Of a stretch of DNA of 64,000 bases, positions 61,346-64,000 are shown piece after piece. Source of the DNA: Streptomyces vinaceus (GTDB taxonomy: Bacteria; Actinomycetota; Actinomycetes; Streptomycetales; Streptomycetaceae); assembly GCF_008704935.1 (NCBI RefSeq), contig NZ_CP023692.1, positions 4,803,001-4,867,000 of the forward strand, read 5' to 3'. Position numbers and translations under genes: made by a program. The first letter of the stretch is position 1. Each line of letters begins with the position of its first letter. Under the pieces are notes generated by a model. That model saw only the letters and a program-made list of their open reading frames with translations, was not told the DNA's origin and ran no database searches.

Positions 61346-62836
61346 GTGCGCGCCATCCGCCACCGCAGCCGGTCCATACCGGCCCTCGCCGCCCTCGCGG
61401 CGGCCGCCGTCGCCGCACCCGTCCTGCTGACCGCCACCCCGGCGTCCGCCCACCCGCGCGAGGGCCGGCTGGCCAAGGAACTGGTCGAGGAGGTCACCGC
61501 CCGCGGGGCCTACCGCCACCTGGCGAAGTTCCAGCAGATCGCCGACGCCAACGGCGGCAACCGCGCGGCGGGCACCCCGGGCCACGCGGCATCGGCCGCC
61601 TACGTCCACGACACCCTGAAGAAGGCCGGGTACGAGGTCTCCTACCAGGACTTCGACCTCTACGAGGCGCACACGAAGACGGAGAGGACCACCGTCCTGG
61701 CCGGCCTCGACGGAGCGCCGCGCGAGCTGCCCACCGCCGCCTTCACCTTCACCCGGTCCACGCCGGCGGGCGGCCTGGTCGCCCCGCTCGCCCTCGCCCG
61801 GGTCGACGAGAGCCCCGGCTGCACGGCCGACGACTACGCGAGCGGCACCTTCACCGGGAAGATCGCCCTGGTCAAGCGCGGCTCCTGCACCTTCGTGGAG
61901 AAGCAGAGGGCCGCCGCCGCGGCGGGCGCGCTCGGCGTGATCGTCTACAACCACAGCGGTACCACGCCGGTGCGCGGCGGGTTCTCCTCCCCGGACGAGG
62001 GGATCATCCCGAGCGCGGGCGTCAGCCTGGCCGACGGCGAGGCACTGGCCGCGGCCGCCGCGAAGGGCGAGGTCAAGGTGCGCCTGGACCTGGACCAGGA
62101 GCACGTGAAGAAGACCACCCGCAACGTGATCGCCGAGACCCGGGGCGGCCGCGCCGACCGCGTGGTCACCGTCGGCTCCCACCTGGACTCGGTCCCCGCG
62201 GGCCCCGGCATCAACGACAACGGCTCCGGCTCGGCCGGTCTGCTGGAGGTGGCCCTCAAGCTGGCCGACGAGGGCGCCAACAAGAAGGGCAAGGGCCCGG
62301 CGAACAAGGTCCGCTTCGCCTGGTGGTCGGCAGAGGAGCTCGGCCTGCTGGGCTCCGAGCACTACGTGGCACAGCTGTCCGAGCAGCAGAGGAAGGACAT
62401 CGCGCTCTACCTGAACTTCGACATGATCGCTTCGCCGAACCCGGTGCAGTTCGTCTACGACGGCGACGACTCGGACAAGACCGGCGAGGGCGCCGGGCCG
62501 GCCGGCTCGGCGCAGATCGAGGCGCTCATCAACGGCTTCCTCGACAAGAAGCACAAGCCGCACGAGGGCAGTGACTTCGACGGCCGCTCCGACTACGGCC
62601 CGTTCATCGCGAACGGCATCCCGGCCGGCGGTACGTTCACCGGCGCCGAGGGCATCAAGACCGCCGAGCAGGCCGAGCGGTACGGCGGCACGGCCGGCGC
62701 CCCGTACGACCCGAACTACCACGGGGCGGGCGACACCCTGAAGAACGTGGACCTGAAGGCCTTCGACACCAACCTGGACGTCATCGCCCACGCGGTCGGC
62801 ACGTACGCCCAGGACCTGAGCTCGCTGGGCAAGTAG
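61346..62836 (+). CDS. Secreted M28 zinc aminopeptidase with PA domain
   Basis: 496 residues. A Sec signal (1-34, PASA) is followed by a small N-terminal part, a protease-associated insert (about 150-250, KIALVKRGSCTF) and the M28 peptidase domain. Zinc ligands are visible: His and Asp in GSHLDSVPAGPGINDNGSG, Glu in WWSAEELGLLGS, Asp in LNFDMIAS and a late His in PNYHGAGD. Resembles Streptomyces extracellular aminopeptidases but is longer than the classic S. griseus enzyme. GTG 61346 after GGGGAGA. Confidence 0.9.
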   Translation: MRAIRHRSRSIPALAALAAAAVAAPVLLTATPASAHPREGRLAKELVEEVTARGAYRHLAKFQQIADANGGNRAAGTPGHAASAAYVHDTLKKAGYEVSYQDFDLYEAHTKTERTTVLAGLDGAPRELPTAAFTFTRSTPAGGLVAPLALARVDESPGCTADDYASGTFTGKIALVKRGSCTFVEKQRAAAAAGALGVIVYNHSGTTPVRGGFSSPDEGIIPSAGVSLADGEALAAAAAKGEVKVRLDLDQEHVKKTTRNVIAETRGGRADRVVTVGSHLDSVPAGPGINDNGSGSAGLLEVALKLADEGANKKGKGPANKVRFAWWSAEELGLLGSEHYVAQLSEQQRKDIALYLNFDMIASPNPVQFVYDGDDSDKTGEGAGPAGSAQIEALINGFLDKKHKPHEGSDFDGRSDYGPFIANGIPAGGTFTGAEGIKTAEQAERYGGTAGAPYDPNYHGAGDTLKNVDLKAFDTNLDVIAHAVGTYAQDLSSLGK

Positions 62837-62868
62837 CCGGCGGGCGCTGCCGAGGGGGGAACGGCGAA

Positions 62869-62899
62869 GGGGCGGGCGCCCGATGCGGGCGCCCGCCCC
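62869..62899. terminator. Terminator between the M28 gene and the S8-type gene
   Basis: Perfect 14-bp stem (62869-62882 with 62886-62899) closed by a 3-base loop, between convergent stop codons. Confidence 0.85.
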
Positions 62900-62926
62900 T
62901 CCGTCATGCGATCAGCCGGTCATCCG

Positions 62927-64000
62927 CTACGGGGTGACCTTCTCGATCTGGACGCTGCCGGTGCCGGCGGCGGTGCCGCGGGCGTTGAGCAGCTTGACCT
63001 CGCCGAAGAACTGACGGCCCTCGGGGGCCGGAGCGGCGGCGAGGACGTTCGCCGTGACGGTCGCCGAGGCGCCGTTGGCGAGGTTCACCGCGGCGCCCTC
63101 GTCGACCTGGACGGAGCCCAGGGCGGACGAGAAGTACACGTCGCGGTAGTTGAACGTGGTGGTGCCGGCCGGAACGGCGTAGCCGTCCACCTGGATGGTG
63201 TAGGTACCGGCGGCCGGGTTGAGCAGGGTCACGGCCTCCTCGGAGTCGCCGTCGGCGGAGGAGCCGACCTTCACGCCGTCCTTGAGGACGGTGAGGTCGA
63301 GGTCGGCACCGGTGTCGGAGACACCGCCGATGGCCACGTCCAGGCGGGAGACGCCCTCACCGATGGTGACGGTGCTGGTCTGGGTCTCGCCGTTCGCGAT
63401 GGTCGGCTTGGCGACCTTCGCGGAGCCGAGCGGGCCGCCCTGGAGCTTGCCGCCGGAGATGGCGGCGGCCTCGTTCTTGATGGTCCACTGGACCGGGGCC
63501 GGGGTGCCCTGCTTCACCTCGGGCAGGACCTTGACCGCCGGGTCGAAGGCCGCGCCGAGCACGGAGACGTCCAGCTTGAACGGGTTGTCGAGCAGCGGCG
63601 ACGTACGGCGCGACTCGACCTCGATCTCCCAGACGCCCGGCTGCGGGTTCGCGTACGAACGCAGGTCGGGGCGGCACTGGTTGGCCGGGTTGTCGTAGTT
63701 CGGGTAGCACTGCGTCGTCGCGCTGTCCTCGACGCCCACGCCGTACGGGTGGATCGAGATGAAGCGCGTCTGGCTGCCCGGGTTCAGGCCGCCGAGGGCG
63801 ACCTCAAGGGACTTCGCGCCCTGCGGAACGGTCACGAAGTACGACTTGTGGCTGTTGCGCTGGACCGAGGAGGTGTCGGACATCGTGAACGACGGCTGCG
63901 CCAGCGGGGTGGAGGCGACGACCGTGGTCAGGATCTGCTTGTCGATGCCCTCGGTGGTCTCGTCGTCCAGCTGCAGGATGCCGCTGTGGACGCCGGCCGA
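62927..64000 (-). CDS. C-terminal part of a large secreted S8-type serine protease (start outside window)
   Basis: The frame is open to the window edge, giving 357 C-terminal residues. They form beta-rich domains: a jelly-roll-like segment (SYFVTVPQGAKSLEVALGG, near the edge), a linker, and a pre-peptidase C-terminal-like domain (GVSDTGADLDLTVLKDG, AAGTYTIQVDGY). These occur after the catalytic domain in Streptomyces extracellular S8 proteases of about 1,100 residues. The catalytic part lies beyond base 64000, so the protease call is inferred from the C-terminal layout. The ATG at 63883 is an internal Met, not the start. Confidence 0.65.
   Translation of the reverse strand, partial: SAGVHSGILQLDDETTEGIDKQILTTVVASTPLAQPSFTMSDTSSVQRNSHKSYFVTVPQGAKSLEVALGGLNPGSQTRFISIHPYGVGVEDSATTQCYPNYDNPANQCRPDLRSYANPQPGVWEIEVESRRTSPLLDNPFKLDVSVLGAAFDPAVKVLPEVKQGTPAPVQWTIKNEAAAISGGKLQGGPLGSAKVAKPTIANGETQTSTVTIGEGVSRLDVAIGGVSDTGADLDLTVLKDGVKVGSSADGDSEEAVTLLNPAAGTYTIQVDGYAVPAGTTTFNYRDVYFSSALGSVQVDEGAAVNLANGASATVTANVLAAAPAPEGRQFFGEVKLLNARGTAAGTGSVQIEKVTP

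Noticed and set aside
62927..63883. Start of the last gene at the ATG at 63883
   Set aside because: The same frame continues upstream with matching protein sequence to the window edge, so this Met is internal.

Overview
The window is one contiguous piece of a very GC-rich actinobacterial chromosome, almost certainly Streptomyces. The evidence is strong third-position GC bias, many GTG starts, GTGA/ATGA overlaps, and recognisable Streptomyces blocks: the chitosan-oligosaccharide csn operon, the sporulation dynamin pair next to ssbB, and a glnX-glnH-pknG signalling operon. No transposase, integrase, CRISPR array or prophage is visible. The genes look like core chromosome, and both ends are cut inside genes.

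Layout. 1-7.2 kb: myo-inositol catabolism, with iolG (cut) and an IolE/IolI-like gene leftward and iolC-iolB-iolD-mmsA rightward, closed by a strong hairpin. 7.2-16.4 kb: secreted and small-metabolism genes, namely an alpha/beta hydrolase, a DUF916 + WxL-like surface pair, a subtilase, a GNAT, a Sfp-type phosphopantetheinyl transferase, a secreted phospholipase A2, a methyltransferase and tRNA-Arg(TCT). 16.7-24.3 kb: dynA-dynB, an ssbB gene broken by one base, a thioester-domain surface protein that has lost its reactive Cys, a PAP2-lipid kinase fusion, and a barstar-like gene also broken by one base. 24.4-28.8 kb: ettA, a thioesterase, an unknown gene, truncated haemoglobin and a PCMT-type methyltransferase.

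28.9-39.7 kb (leftward): a seven-gene operon running glnX, glnH, coiled-coil protein, pknG, PP2C phosphatase, VWA protein, FHA protein. The first two genes and pknG match the mycobacterial amino-acid-sensing GlnX-GlnH-PknG route. Here they are packaged with a phosphatase and a phospho-reader, so the operon looks like a self-contained Ser/Thr-phosphorylation circuit. 39.9-46.9 kb (leftward): csnR-csnE-csnF-csnG-csnH-csnK with a ROK-type operator at the csnR promoter. 47-51.7 kb: MscS channel, HNH protein, a 61-residue repeat peptide, malQ and a small membrane protein. 51.8-56.7 kb: MarR with a perfect 13-bp-arm operator controlling an MFS exporter, two EamA transporters and a LysR regulator. 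56.8-64 kb: pepN, a DUF1203 protein, asd, a secreted M28 aminopeptidase, and the C-terminal part of a large secreted S8-type protease.

The observations most worth following are the kinase/phosphatase/FHA operon, the degenerate thioester protein, the two single-base frameshifts 3.7 kb apart, the paired DnaA-box-like sites at the end of dynB, and the repeat peptide ahead of malQ.
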